This document shows, one piece after another, positions 1-7,541 of a stretch of 18,312 nt of DNA. Each line of letters begins with the position of its first letter. Positions within the stretch are counted from its first letter, which is position 1. A program made the position numbers and the translations under genes. Source of the DNA: ATM1 sp003577165. GTDB taxonomy: Bacteria > Armatimonadota > Fimbriimonadia > Fimbriimonadales > ATM1. Under the pieces are notes generated by a model that was given only the letters and a program-made list of their open reading frames with translations, was not told the origin of the DNA and searched no databases. The stretch covers positions 1 through 18,312 of the forward strand of contig SZPM01000032.1 in NCBI GenBank assembly GCA_030263715.1, given 5' to 3'.

Positions 1-83
1 ACCGCCGCGGGAAGAGCCGGGAGGTCTTGAATCGCCCGCTCCACGTACCGCCGGATCGCGCCAGGATCGAATGCAAGGGCCAT
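1..83 (-). CDS. Hypothetical protein, N-terminal fragment (runs off left edge)
   Basis: On the minus strand an ATG at 83-81 opens a frame with no stop to the window edge, giving about 27 residues that begin MALAFDPGAIRRYVERAIQD. Its composition (charged amphipathic helix, GC-rich third positions) looks like real coding sequence. It is transcribed away from the epimerase gene at 183, leaving a 99-bp divergent intergenic region. A GGAGG sequence (minus strand, 118-114) lies too far upstream for a normal ribosome site unless the intervening hairpin shortens the distance. Too little is visible to name a function. Confidence 0.45.
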   Translation of the reverse strand, partial: MALAFDPGAIRRYVERAIQDLPALPAA

Positions 84-124
84 GAAGTGTCCGCACGCCC
101 TGCGGTCGCAGGGCCTCCACTTCA
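83..124. promoter_or_regulatory. Long two-part hairpin abutting the start of the leftward gene
   Basis: The inner stem GCCCTGC (97-103) pairs with GCAGGGC (108-114) across a 4-nt loop. The outer arms TGAAGTG (83-89) and CACTTCA (118-124) are perfectly complementary, separated from the inner stem by unpaired bases. On the minus-strand transcript the outer 3' arm ends on the A of the ATG of the leftward gene, and GGAGG sits just 5' of the inner stem. It could be a translation-control hairpin, or a terminator-like structure without a T tract. The pairing is visible; the role is inferred. Confidence 0.45.
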
Positions 125-182
125 AATTCTCGGCGTCAAACGGCCAAAACGCCACCGCCGAATCCTCGGCTAAGATGCCGCC

Positions 183-1217
183 GTGACACTGGCAGCCACG
201 GTCGTCGAACTCTTGCGGCGAAGACCACTTAGAATCAGCCGGGGCGCATCGGATCGAACGACGAACCTCTTCGTCCGATTGGAGGCCGACGGCATCGTCG
301 GGATCGGCGAAATGGCCCCCATCGGCTACAACGGCGGCCAAACTGCCGAACAGGCGTCGCAGGCCCTTGCCGGTGTCGCGCACGACCTCGCTCGCCTCTC
401 GCCCGGCGACCTGCGCCTCGTAGAGACGGCCCTGCTTGAGAGTGGCGTCCCCTCCGCCGCCCGCGCCGCCGTCAACATGGCCTGCTGGGACTGGCTCGCA
501 AAGAAGGCGAATCTGCCGCTCCACCGAATCCTCGGCCTACCTCGATCCTCGCCCCGAACCAGCCTCACAGTCGGCATCGACTCCCCGGAACAGGTCGCGC
601 GCCGCACGGAGGAAATCGTGCGCGAGTTTCCCCTCGCGCCCATCAAACTCAAACTCGGCGGAGACGGTGGCATCGAGGCCGACAAGACCCGATTCCTTGC
701 CGCGCAGGGAGCTGCCGAAGGTCGAGCAATCCGCGTAGACGCGAACGGCGCATGGAGCCTCGACGATGCCATCGCCATGTCCGCCTGGCTCTCGGACAAC
801 GGATGCGAATACCTCGAGCAGCCCGTCTCGCACGAAAGGGAAGATTGGCTCCCAGACCTCTTCTCCCGCCGCTCCTGCCCGATATTTCTCGATGAGTGCG
901 TCCACTGCGCGGCAGACGTTATTCGAGCCGGAGCCTACTGCGACGGCGTGAACGTGAAACTGATGAAGTCCGGCGGGATTAGCGAGGCGCTGCGCATCGT
1001 GGCCACGGCCCGCGCGATGGGCAAGCAAACGATGATCGGGTGTATGAGCGAAACGGGCGTCGCCATCTCGGCGGGTGCGGCCATCGCGTCACTCTTCGAC
1101 TACGTGGACCTCGACAGCCACTTCAACATCGCCGCAGATCCCTCGACCGGGATCACCTACGAAGACGGCCGGGTCCTGCCGAGACTCGCACCCGGCCTGG
1201 GGGTCACCCTCGCATGA
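183..1217 (+). CDS. dgcA: Enolase-superfamily racemase/epimerase, DgcA / dipeptide-epimerase type
   Basis: 344 aa from a GTG start (no in-frame ATG gives a full N-terminal domain). The N-terminal capping domain (about 1-125) contains GIGEMAPIGYNGGQT. The barrel domain carries the enolase-superfamily catalytic set: KLK (K155, K157), metal ligands D186 in VDANGAW, E212 in LEQP and D237 in LDEC, and the second lysine region VKLMKSGG (K259/K262). The C-terminal DLDSHF (309-314) matches the DxD motif of L-Ala-D/L-Glu epimerases. Family knowledge: these two-lysine enzymes racemise alpha carbons of dipeptides or N-acyl amino acids in the cytoplasm. The stop overlaps the next gene's ATG by 4 bp, and that partner is a DUF1611 protein, as in DgcA/DgcN loci, where DgcA racemises N-acetyl-D-glutamate to the L form. 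The family is certain. The substrate (N-acetyl-Glu versus a muropeptide dipeptide) is inferred from the neighbour. Confidence 0.85.
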   Translation: MTLAATVVELLRRRPLRISRGASDRTTNLFVRLEADGIVGIGEMAPIGYNGGQTAEQASQALAGVAHDLARLSPGDLRLVETALLESGVPSAARAAVNMACWDWLAKKANLPLHRILGLPRSSPRTSLTVGIDSPEQVARRTEEIVREFPLAPIKLKLGGDGGIEADKTRFLAAQGAAEGRAIRVDANGAWSLDDAIAMSAWLSDNGCEYLEQPVSHEREDWLPDLFSRRSCPIFLDECVHCAADVIRAGAYCDGVNVKLMKSGGISEALRIVATARAMGKQTMIGCMSETGVAISAGAAIASLFDYVDLDSHFNIAADPSTGITYEDGRVLPRLAPGLGVTLA

Positions 1218-2281
1218 CCGCTCGGAGCCTCGGCGCAGGGAGCAAGGTCGCACTCCTTTGCCACGGCTACACGGGGGATACGCGAGCCAAACTCGCCAAC
1301 ACCCTTCTTCGCTACGGCAAGGCGGACGTGGTCGCCATCGTGGACTCAGCCTGCGCAGGGCAGAGCTTCGATGCCCTGACCGGGATTCCGACCGCCGCCC
1401 CCATCGTCGCAACCGTCCGCGAAGCCGCCGACCTCGGCGCTGAAATTCTCGTCATCGCCGTAGCGCTGCTCGGCGGACAAATCCCCCCCGAATGGCGAAC
1501 GGATCTGCTCTTCGCAGCCGACGCGGGAATGTCCATCGTCAATCCGATGCACGTTCGACTCGAACACGACGATGAATTGCGCTCGCGCATAAGGGAAGGA
1601 CGGTGGATTTGGGATTTGCGCGTGGAGCCCGAAGGCCTGCAGCCCGCATCCGGACGCGCGCTCGGGCTTTCGATTCCAAGAATCCTAACCGTCGGAACCG
1701 ACATGGCCGTTGGCAAGCTCACCGCCGCGATTGAATTGATGCGCGGACTCGAAGCGCAGGGGAGGCGTGTCGGATTTGTCGCAACAGGCCAAGTCGGCAT
1801 CTGCGCACTGGGGAGGGGGATTCCGCTCGACGGCATTCGCGTGGACTTTGCGGCGGGCGCGGTCGAAAGCGAAGTAATGCGAGAGTCGGAGCGCGCGGAT
1901 TGCGTGTTGATCGAAGGTCAGGGCGCGATTTGCCATCCGTCCGCGAGTGCAAACCTCGCTTTGATTCGCGGCTCGATGCCGACGCATCTTCTTTTTGTGC
2001 ATCGTGCGGGTCAAACGCGAATTCGGAGCATGGACTGGGCGATCATTCCAGACCTTGAACGGATGATCCGTCTCTATGAAGACATCGCTGCGTGCGCTGG
2101 CGCGTTCCCGAAGCCCGTCACGTTCGCGATCGCACTCAACACCGCGCACATGTCGCCGACCGAAGCCGAGGACGCGGTCCGGTCAACAGAAACCTCACTG
2201 GGCCTTCCAACCGCCGACCCGATCCGGCACGGTGTAGGGAAGTTCATCGCCGCCCTCGCGCCCGCGATGACGCCCGCTTGA
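1214..2281 (+). CDS. dgcN: DUF1611 P-loop protein, DgcN-like (putative D-glutamate N-acetyltransferase)
   Basis: 355 aa from the ATG at 1214, which overlaps the upstream stop as ATGA, so translation is probably coupled. The frame remains open further upstream, but only inside the epimerase gene. The N-terminal Rossmann-like half (about 11-110) includes LLCHGYTGDTRAKLA and VDSACAGQ. The C-terminal P-loop domain has GTDMAVGKLT (161-170), TGQVG (191-195) and EGQGA (234-238), typical of DUF1611. Characterised members paired with DgcA N-acetylate D-glutamate before racemisation, feeding D-Glu into L-Glu metabolism. Here the two-gene unit stands alone, with no transporter or deacylase beside it. 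The last 38 bp overlap the 3' end of mutY on the other strand. The family assignment is strong; the acetyltransferase activity is transferred from family members. Confidence 0.8.
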   Translation: MTARSLGAGSKVALLCHGYTGDTRAKLANTLLRYGKADVVAIVDSACAGQSFDALTGIPTAAPIVATVREAADLGAEILVIAVALLGGQIPPEWRTDLLFAADAGMSIVNPMHVRLEHDDELRSRIREGRWIWDLRVEPEGLQPASGRALGLSIPRILTVGTDMAVGKLTAAIELMRGLEAQGRRVGFVATGQVGICALGRGIPLDGIRVDFAAGAVESEVMRESERADCVLIEGQGAICHPSASANLALIRGSMPTHLLFVHRAGQTRIRSMDWAIIPDLERMIRLYEDIAACAGAFPKPVTFAIALNTAHMSPTEAEDAVRSTETSLGLPTADPIRHGVGKFIAALAPAMTPA

Positions 2282-3311
2282 CCGCTCCACGGCCGTTCAT
2301 AGCAGCCGACGAAACGGCCTGGGCGAGCGCCGTCGCCACCCTTCTCTGCGCCGAGGGCATCGGCAACTCACTCAGTTGAGATATGTCGCGAAAACTTAGA
2401 CCTTTTGGACCACCCGAGCGAGCAACATACGCCTCCAGCGTGATCCGGTGATGCGTCACAGTGTGCCGCACCGTCGCCAACTGAGACGCGCCACAAGCGT
2501 TCAGCGCCCTCAGCCCATCCTCCGTTGTCTCATCGGCCCGCAGAACGACTCGCGGAAACTCGTACATCCCGGCCCACCAACGATCGCTTTCGATCTGTCG
2601 AACCCCCACCTTCCCGCCGCGAACGACGCAGACGCACAAGTGACGCTCCTCGACGCTGGATCGCGCCCTTTCCTTCGCTGGAAACTCCGGAACTCGGCCC
2701 TTCGAATAGGCGGCACAGCCGCCGCGCAAGGGACAGGCACTGCATTGCGGCGTGATCGGAGTGCAAACGACCGCTCCAAGTTCCATGACGGCCTGGTTCC
2801 ATTCGCCGGGGGCATGCGACCCCATCATCGAAAGAGACAGCTCTTCAGCCTTTCGCTCCAGTGCCCCCCCGCACTCCTGAAGTCCGAACAGCCTCGCCAT
2901 CACGCGGCACACGTTTCCGTCGGCCACAGCCACTCGCTCGCCGAACGCAATGGAGGCGATCGCGTTTGCAGTGTAGCGGCCCACTCCGTCCACCTCTCTC
3001 CACTCGCTCGCGGTGCGCGGAAGGCGCTTCATGGTACTGGCTGCGCGATGAATCCTCCGAGCCCTCTGGTAATAACCCAGGCCCTGCCAAACTGTCAAAA
3101 CCTCCTCGATTGACGCCCCCCCCAGAGACTTCACGCTCGGAAACCGGGACAGAAATCGCTCGTAGTACGGTATCACCGTCTCGACGCGAGTCTGCTGCAG
3201 CATGATCTCGCTCACCCAGATCGCATAGGCGTCTTGCGTTCCGCGCCACGGAAGATCCCGCTTGTTCTTGCGGTACCAGTCGACGAGCCTTCGAGACAGG
3301 GCCCTATACAC
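2244..3311 (-). CDS. mutY: Adenine DNA glycosylase MutY
   Basis: 355 aa from GTG at 3311, chosen because it gives the normal MutY N-terminus (about 20 residues before LPWRGTQDAYAIWVSEIMLQ) and overlaps the pyrF stop by 8 bp. The frame extends further upstream only inside pyrF. Visible features are the catalytic glutamate E36 in SEIMLQQT, the helix-hairpin-helix VDGVGRYTA (107-115), the catalytic aspartate D131 in VADGNVCR, a C-X6-C-X2-C-X5-C iron-sulfur motif (C183, C190, C193, C199), and a NUDIX-like C-terminal domain with TVTHHRI (284-290). It removes adenine mispaired with 8-oxoguanine or guanine in base-excision repair. The Arg-rich tail (last ~15 residues) lies partly in the 38-bp convergent overlap with the DUF1611 gene. 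All residues expected for activity are present. Confidence 0.95.
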   Translation of the reverse strand: MYRALSRRLVDWYRKNKRDLPWRGTQDAYAIWVSEIMLQQTRVETVIPYYERFLSRFPSVKSLGGASIEEVLTVWQGLGYYQRARRIHRAASTMKRLPRTASEWREVDGVGRYTANAIASIAFGERVAVADGNVCRVMARLFGLQECGGALERKAEELSLSMMGSHAPGEWNQAVMELGAVVCTPITPQCSACPLRGGCAAYSKGRVPEFPAKERARSSVEERHLCVCVVRGGKVGVRQIESDRWWAGMYEFPRVVLRADETTEDGLRALNACGASQLATVRHTVTHHRITLEAYVARSGGPKGLSFRDISQLSELPMPSAQRRVATALAQAVSSAAMNGRGAVKRASSRARGRR

Positions 3312-3981
3312 CGAGTTCAGCGAGGGCGGCGGCGGGATCGGAACTCGTCGTGAGCGCGCGTCCGATGACCACGTAACTTGCGCCTGCGGCGAACGCCTCC
3401 GCGGCGGTAGCCGTCCGCCTCTGGTCCGGCGACGCCCCGGCCCCAAGCGAGATGCCCGGCGTGACCAGAACCGGCCCATCGCCAAGGCGTATACGGACCG
3501 CAGCCGCCTCGTGGACGGAGCACACCACCCCGTGCAGGCCCGACCGAACCGCCAGCGAGGCGAGTTCCGTCACCTGCTCCTCAACGGTCCTCTCAACCCC
3601 CAGTTCGCCCCTCAGCGCAGCCTCGTCGAGGCTCGTCAGAACCGTCACTCCCAGCAGGATCGGCCCGTCTCGGCCCGCTTCGGCAGCGGCCGCCATCATC
3701 TGCGACCCGCCGGAGGCGTGCATCGTCAGCATCCACACTCCTCGGTGCGCCGCCTCCCGAACCGCGAGCGCCACCACGCTCGGGATGTCGTGGAACTTCA
3801 GGTCCAGAAACACGCGCTCCGCCCCCACGGTGCGCAGGTCTTCGAGCGCTCCCAGCCCCCGGGCTAAGGTCAGCGCATGACCGATCTTGAAGGCAAACAC
3901 GTGCTCGCGCAGTCCGGAAACCCACTCCCTGGCCTGCCCGATGTCGGAAGTGTCGAGGGCGGCGATGACCCGGTTGTCCAC
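3304..3981 (-). CDS. pyrF: Orotidine 5'-phosphate decarboxylase
   Basis: 225 aa from GTG at 3981, preceded by a GGAGG ribosome site about 11 nt upstream. The frame is open to 4077, but the extra residues do not resemble the family, whose proteins start just before the first strand (VIAALD). The active-site array D60-x-K62-x-x-D65 lies in FLDLKFHDIPS, with D10 and K32 on earlier strands. The phosphate-binding end has VTPGI (173-177), DQRR (186-189) and VVIGRAL (204-210). The enzyme converts OMP to UMP, the last step of de novo pyrimidine synthesis. It is shorter than E. coli PyrF (about 245 aa) but complete. It is upstream of mutY with an 8-bp overlap, so the two are probably co-transcribed, and it is divergent from fliD. 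Confidence 0.95.
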   Translation of the reverse strand: MDNRVIAALDTSDIGQAREWVSGLREHVFAFKIGHALTLARGLGALEDLRTVGAERVFLDLKFHDIPSVVALAVREAAHRGVWMLTMHASGGSQMMAAAAEAGRDGPILLGVTVLTSLDEAALRGELGVERTVEEQVTELASLAVRSGLHGVVCSVHEAAAVRIRLGDGPVLVTPGISLGAGASPDQRRTATAAEAFAAGASYVVIGRALTTSSDPAAALAELGV

Positions 3982-4028
3982 GCCAGCGATTCTGCCTCCA
4001 TTCTCAATCTCGATGACGCCCGGCGAGG

Positions 4029-4056
4029 TCAGGCTCCACGGCAGATTTGCCGATAA
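4029..4056 (+). promoter_or_regulatory. Putative sigma-28 (FliA) promoter of fliD
   Basis: GCCGATAA at 4049-4056 is an exact match to the sigma-28 -10 consensus and lies 24 nt upstream of the fliD ATG. The -35 region is poor: TCAGGCTC (4029-4036) matches only four of eight positions of TAAAGTTT, at a 12-nt spacer. A start site near 4063 would leave a leader of about 18 nt. A perfect 8-mer in this GC-rich 99-bp divergent spacer, in front of a late flagellar gene, is unlikely to be chance, but the weak -35 lowers confidence. Confidence 0.55.
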
Positions 4057-4080
4057 TCCCACTGTCCGATAGGCCAAATC

Positions 4081-6351
4081 ATGGGACTCAGCGGTTCAGG
4101 AATCTCCTTCTCAGGCCTCGGGTCGGGAATCGACACCGAGTCCATCATCAACCAACTCCTTCAGTTGGAGCGGCGCCCGATCGCGCGCCTGCAGACGGAC
4201 CAACTCCTCCTCAAGACGAAGTTGGCCGCCATTGACCAGTACAAGTCCGTTCTCGGCACGCTCAAGTCGAAGGTCATCGGACTCAACACCGCCGCTGCCT
4301 TCAACCCGATGAAGGCCGTCTCATCCAAGCCGGAAGTCGCCTCGCTCCTCGCGACTTCGACGTCTCTCCCCGGAACCTACAACCTGGCGGTCTCGAAGCT
4401 CGCACAAGCCGGCAAGATCTCCACGTCCGCCCAGACCGACGCCACCAGCGCGCTGGGACTCTCAGGGACCATCCTCATCAACGGCAAGGACATCGAAGTT
4501 GAAGCCTCCGATACCCTGACGTCGCTCGCAGGAAAGATCAACCAGTCCGGAGCAGCAGTAACAGCATCCATCATCAACGGCGGAACGGGCAGCGTCTACC
4601 TCACCCTCACGGCCAAGGACTCCGGCGAAGCAAGCGAAATCGCCGTTTCGGACGTTGGGGGGGGAACCGTGCTGTCGAGTCTCGGTCTCGTCACCGGCTC
4701 GGCAAGCATCCGAATGCCGACGACGAACGGCGCGCTCAGCCTCCTCTTTGATAACTCGACGGACACGATAGAGAGTCAACTTGGCGTCACAGGAACGGGA
4801 ACGGTCACCATCAACGGCCAAGCCGTCGCGATTGACTTCTCCACAGATAGCCTTGCCGACATCGCGGCCAACATCAACGCCGCCGGAGCGGGAGTCACAG
4901 CGACCGTCGAATCCGTGACAGTCGGCTCGAGCACCAAACAGCAGTTGAAGATCGTCGGCGCCACGACGCCGACCTTCGTCGACGCCAACGGTGTTCTCGA
5001 GAACCTCGGAATTCTCCAAAGGGCGTTCGGCAACGAGATGATCGTCGCACAGGATGCGGAATACGAACTCGACGGCATCGCCTTCACCAGTTCGACGAAC
5101 ACCATCACCGACGTCATTCCAGGCGCAACCCTCACGCTCCTCAAGGCGAATGAGACCACGCCGGAAACTTCGACTCTGACCATCACGCGCGACACAGCCG
5201 CGATCACGACGAAAGTGCAGGACCTCGCCACGTCGTACAACGCAGTCCTCGACTTCCTGAAGCAGGCGGCTTTCTTCGACAGCGAAACCCTCGAAAGCGG
5301 CCCACTCTTCGGCGACAGCGCAGTCGAAGCGGCCCAGACTCAACTTCTGAACGGTCTCCTCGCCTCTCCCGCGGGAGTGGACGGGGCGTATGCCAATCTG
5401 CTCGCCATCGGCATCGACTTCGATAGTTCCGGGCGCATGCTGGTGGACAACACGAAGTTGGAGAACGCGATCGGCGCAGACCTCGACAACGTTCGCGCCC
5501 TCTTCAGCGAAGTCGGCCGAATCGCAGACCCGAACGTCAAATTCGTCTCCGCAACAAACAAGACCAAGGTGAGCGGACTCGTTGGGTATGAAGTCGTGGT
5601 GACGCAGCTCGCCACCAGGGGAGAAATGACGGCGGGCGCAGCATACACCTCGGCGAGCACGGAAGTTGAAACTCTCACGTTCGACGGCCAACTCTTCGGC
5701 AACTCCGATTATCAGATCTCATTCAGCGCGGGATCCACTCTCGATGACGTCATCGCCGAAATCAACTCCGATGCGCGACTCAAGGACCTCGTCGTCGCCA
5801 GCAAATCCGGCGACACCCTCGTGCTGACATCCAAGAAGTACGGCACGCCGGGCAGTTTCACCGTCGTGAGCGACAAGGATGCGAACGGCAGCAACACCGG
5901 CATCGGCACCACAGTGGTGGAAGCCGACGGGCTCGACGTGGAGGGCACCATCGCAGGCGAGTCGGCCACAGGCACCGGCCAATTCCTCACCGGCAACTCT
6001 GGCAACGCAAAGACCGACGGACTGACGATTCAGATCACGGGCGGCGCGCTCGGGAGCCGAGGCAATCTCATCTACTCGAAAGGCGCCGCGGCCGTCCTCG
6101 AAGACGTTCTCGATGGCGCGCTCGACTACGTGAACGGCTTCGTGACCGCGGGCAGCAAGGCGACGCAAGACCAGATCGACGATATAGACGACCAGATCGA
6201 GGCGATCCAGCAGCGCATTCGGGATCGGGAGCAGTATCTGCGCCGCGTGTTCGCGGCGATGGAAGACGCAGTGACCCGGCTGCGCTCGCAGAGCGCGCAG
6301 CTCTCCTCGATCCTCGCCACGCTTCCGCAGCGCTCAGGCCTGCAGCTCTAA
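4081..6351 (+). CDS. fliD: Flagellar filament cap protein FliD (enlarged)
   Basis: 756 aa from ATG. The N-terminus (SGLGSGIDTESIINQLLQLE, 11-30) is the classic FliD_N start with its helical D0 region, continuing to PGTYNLAVSKLAQAGK (97-112). Hook-IN-type strands follow at about 128-165 (ILINGKDIEVEA) and 240-277 (TVTINGQAVAIDF). FliD_C begins near 325, and the C-terminal D0 coiled coil is DQIDDIDDQIEAIQQRIRDR (697-716) and beyond. FliD caps the growing filament and promotes flagellin folding outside the cell. Most family members are 450-550 aa. Here residues about 485-640 form an extra module resembling the FliD_N/hook-IN pattern. No other flagellar gene is in the window. The stop overlaps the convergent permease stop by 3 bp. 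The product is certain; the insert's origin is inferred. Confidence 0.93.
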   Translation: MGLSGSGISFSGLGSGIDTESIINQLLQLERRPIARLQTDQLLLKTKLAAIDQYKSVLGTLKSKVIGLNTAAAFNPMKAVSSKPEVASLLATSTSLPGTYNLAVSKLAQAGKISTSAQTDATSALGLSGTILINGKDIEVEASDTLTSLAGKINQSGAAVTASIINGGTGSVYLTLTAKDSGEASEIAVSDVGGGTVLSSLGLVTGSASIRMPTTNGALSLLFDNSTDTIESQLGVTGTGTVTINGQAVAIDFSTDSLADIAANINAAGAGVTATVESVTVGSSTKQQLKIVGATTPTFVDANGVLENLGILQRAFGNEMIVAQDAEYELDGIAFTSSTNTITDVIPGATLTLLKANETTPETSTLTITRDTAAITTKVQDLATSYNAVLDFLKQAAFFDSETLESGPLFGDSAVEAAQTQLLNGLLASPAGVDGAYANLLAIGIDFDSSGRMLVDNTKLENAIGADLDNVRALFSEVGRIADPNVKFVSATNKTKVSGLVGYEVVVTQLATRGEMTAGAAYTSASTEVETLTFDGQLFGNSDYQISFSAGSTLDDVIAEINSDARLKDLVVASKSGDTLVLTSKKYGTPGSFTVVSDKDANGSNTGIGTTVVEADGLDVEGTIAGESATGTGQFLTGNSGNAKTDGLTIQITGGALGSRGNLIYSKGAAAVLEDVLDGALDYVNGFVTAGSKATQDQIDDIDDQIEAIQQRIRDREQYLRRVFAAMEDAVTRLRSQSAQLSSILATLPQRSGLQL

Positions 6352-7541
6352 CTTCGCAGCAGCACGCTTTCGCGGTTGAAGAGCCGTATCGAGCCGAACA
6401 GGCCGACGGCGGCGAGGAAGATGCCGACGCCGGACGTGATGAGCAGGTTCGTCACATCCACCTTGTTCAGCAGCGCCTCGCGGATCACCGTCGCCGTGTT
6501 CAGTACCGGAACCAACGACACCCATCGGCTCGAAGCGAAGTCCGTGTATCCGATGAATTGACTGAAGATCGCAGGCACAAGCACCACGAAGCTGAGCAGC
6601 GAGAGATACCCCTGCACCTCCCTCTGATTGCGCGCATACGTGGAGACGGACAGTAGCAAGCCGGCAAAGAAGATGACGAGCGGCAGAATCGTGAACACCA
6701 GCGCCACAAACGACAGGAAACTGAGGTTGAAGCCGGACTTGAACAGGTTCTGAGTCAGAGGCAGGTTGAGCACGCCCATGATCACAACGCCCGAAATCGC
6801 GCTGACGCAACTCATGAAGCTGACCAACGCCAAGGCCATGAACTTCCCGAACGCGATTGCGCTCCTGCTGATGGGCGTGATCAAGAGCGTCTCCAACGAA
6901 CCGCGCTCCTTCTCCCCGGCCACCAAGTCGGCGACGATGGAAAACCCGCCGTAAAACGCCCATATCACGATCAAGTAGGGAAGGAAGCCGATCAGCCACT
7001 CGCCGCCGAACGCCTTCTCCACCTCGATCGGGCGCTTCGCGACGCGGAACGGCTCGAACGCCGCAACGTCCAGCCCGCGCTCTCGAATGCGCTGCTTGAC
7101 CGATTCCGTTCTCGCGTGCTCCGCAACCTCCGCGACCGCGCGGGATGCAATCTCGCTCGTCGTTTCCGACGGATCGAACACGATGAAGAACTCCGGGTTC
7201 TTCCTCTGCTCGTGCATCTGAGCGAACCCCTTCGGAAAAGACAGAACCGCTCGAGCCTCCTTTCGCCGTACGGCTTGCTCTGCGTCCATCCCCCCCGGAA
7301 GCGGCTGGATGTCGAGTGCTGGGTTCGCGCTCAGCAGCGCCACGACCGCCGCCCCCTCGTCGGCGTTCTCGACGAGGATCTTCTGCGACTTCGCCTCAGA
7401 GAACGAGCGCTCCAAGTATCCGAACAGAGCGATCAGAAGCACTTCCAAGAAGACCGGCCCGAGCAGCGCGCTCGTCAAAAGCCGACGATCGCGTGTGAAT
7501 TCGCGTATCTCCTTCTTCAGAACCGTCAGCCAACCTCTCAC
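6348..7541 (-). CDS. ABC-2 type exporter permease, NatB-like
   Basis: 397 aa from GTG at 7541, overlapping the ATPase stop as GTGA, so the genes are coupled. Topology: one N-terminal helix (about 22-41), a large extracytoplasmic domain (43-180), then about five helices (182-206, 230-258, 272-300, 311-330, 365-386). The cytoplasmic segment GEKERGSLETLLITPISRSA (209-228) is the hallmark coupling region of ABC-2 permeases of the NatB/YhaP group. With the adjacent ATPase it forms an inner-membrane exporter. NatAB relatives extrude sodium, while others export drugs, lipids or peptides. Substrate cannot be told from sequence. Convergent with fliD; the two stops share bases. The single full-length permease suggests a homodimer. 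Confidence 0.88.
   Translation of the reverse strand: MRGWLTVLKKEIREFTRDRRLLTSALLGPVFLEVLLIALFGYLERSFSEAKSQKILVENADEGAAVVALLSANPALDIQPLPGGMDAEQAVRRKEARAVLSFPKGFAQMHEQRKNPEFFIVFDPSETTSEIASRAVAEVAEHARTESVKQRIRERGLDVAAFEPFRVAKRPIEVEKAFGGEWLIGFLPYLIVIWAFYGGFSIVADLVAGEKERGSLETLLITPISRSAIAFGKFMALALVSFMSCVSAISGVVIMGVLNLPLTQNLFKSGFNLSFLSFVALVFTILPLVIFFAGLLLSVSTYARNQREVQGYLSLLSFVVLVPAIFSQFIGYTDFASSRWVSLVPVLNTATVIREALLNKVDVTNLLITSGVGIFLAAVGLFGSIRLFNRESVLLRS

Noticed and set aside
83..124. Integron attC-like site
   Set aside because: The inverted arms lack the RYYYAAC/GTTRRRY core sites, and the context is an ordinary divergent gene pair.
2448..3113. 221-codon plus-strand frame inside mutY
   Set aside because: Antisense to MutY's catalytic and iron-sulfur regions; no recognisable domain.
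3982..4077. N-terminal extension of pyrF to 4077
   Set aside because: The extra 32 residues lie before the first PyrF strand, would cover the fliD promoter region, and a GTG with GGAGG at 3981 gives the family-typical length.
4462..5691. 409-codon minus-strand open frame opposite fliD
   Set aside because: Antisense shadow of fliD. The translation is rich in Arg/Cys/Asp with no domain pattern, whereas the plus strand encodes clear FliD motifs.
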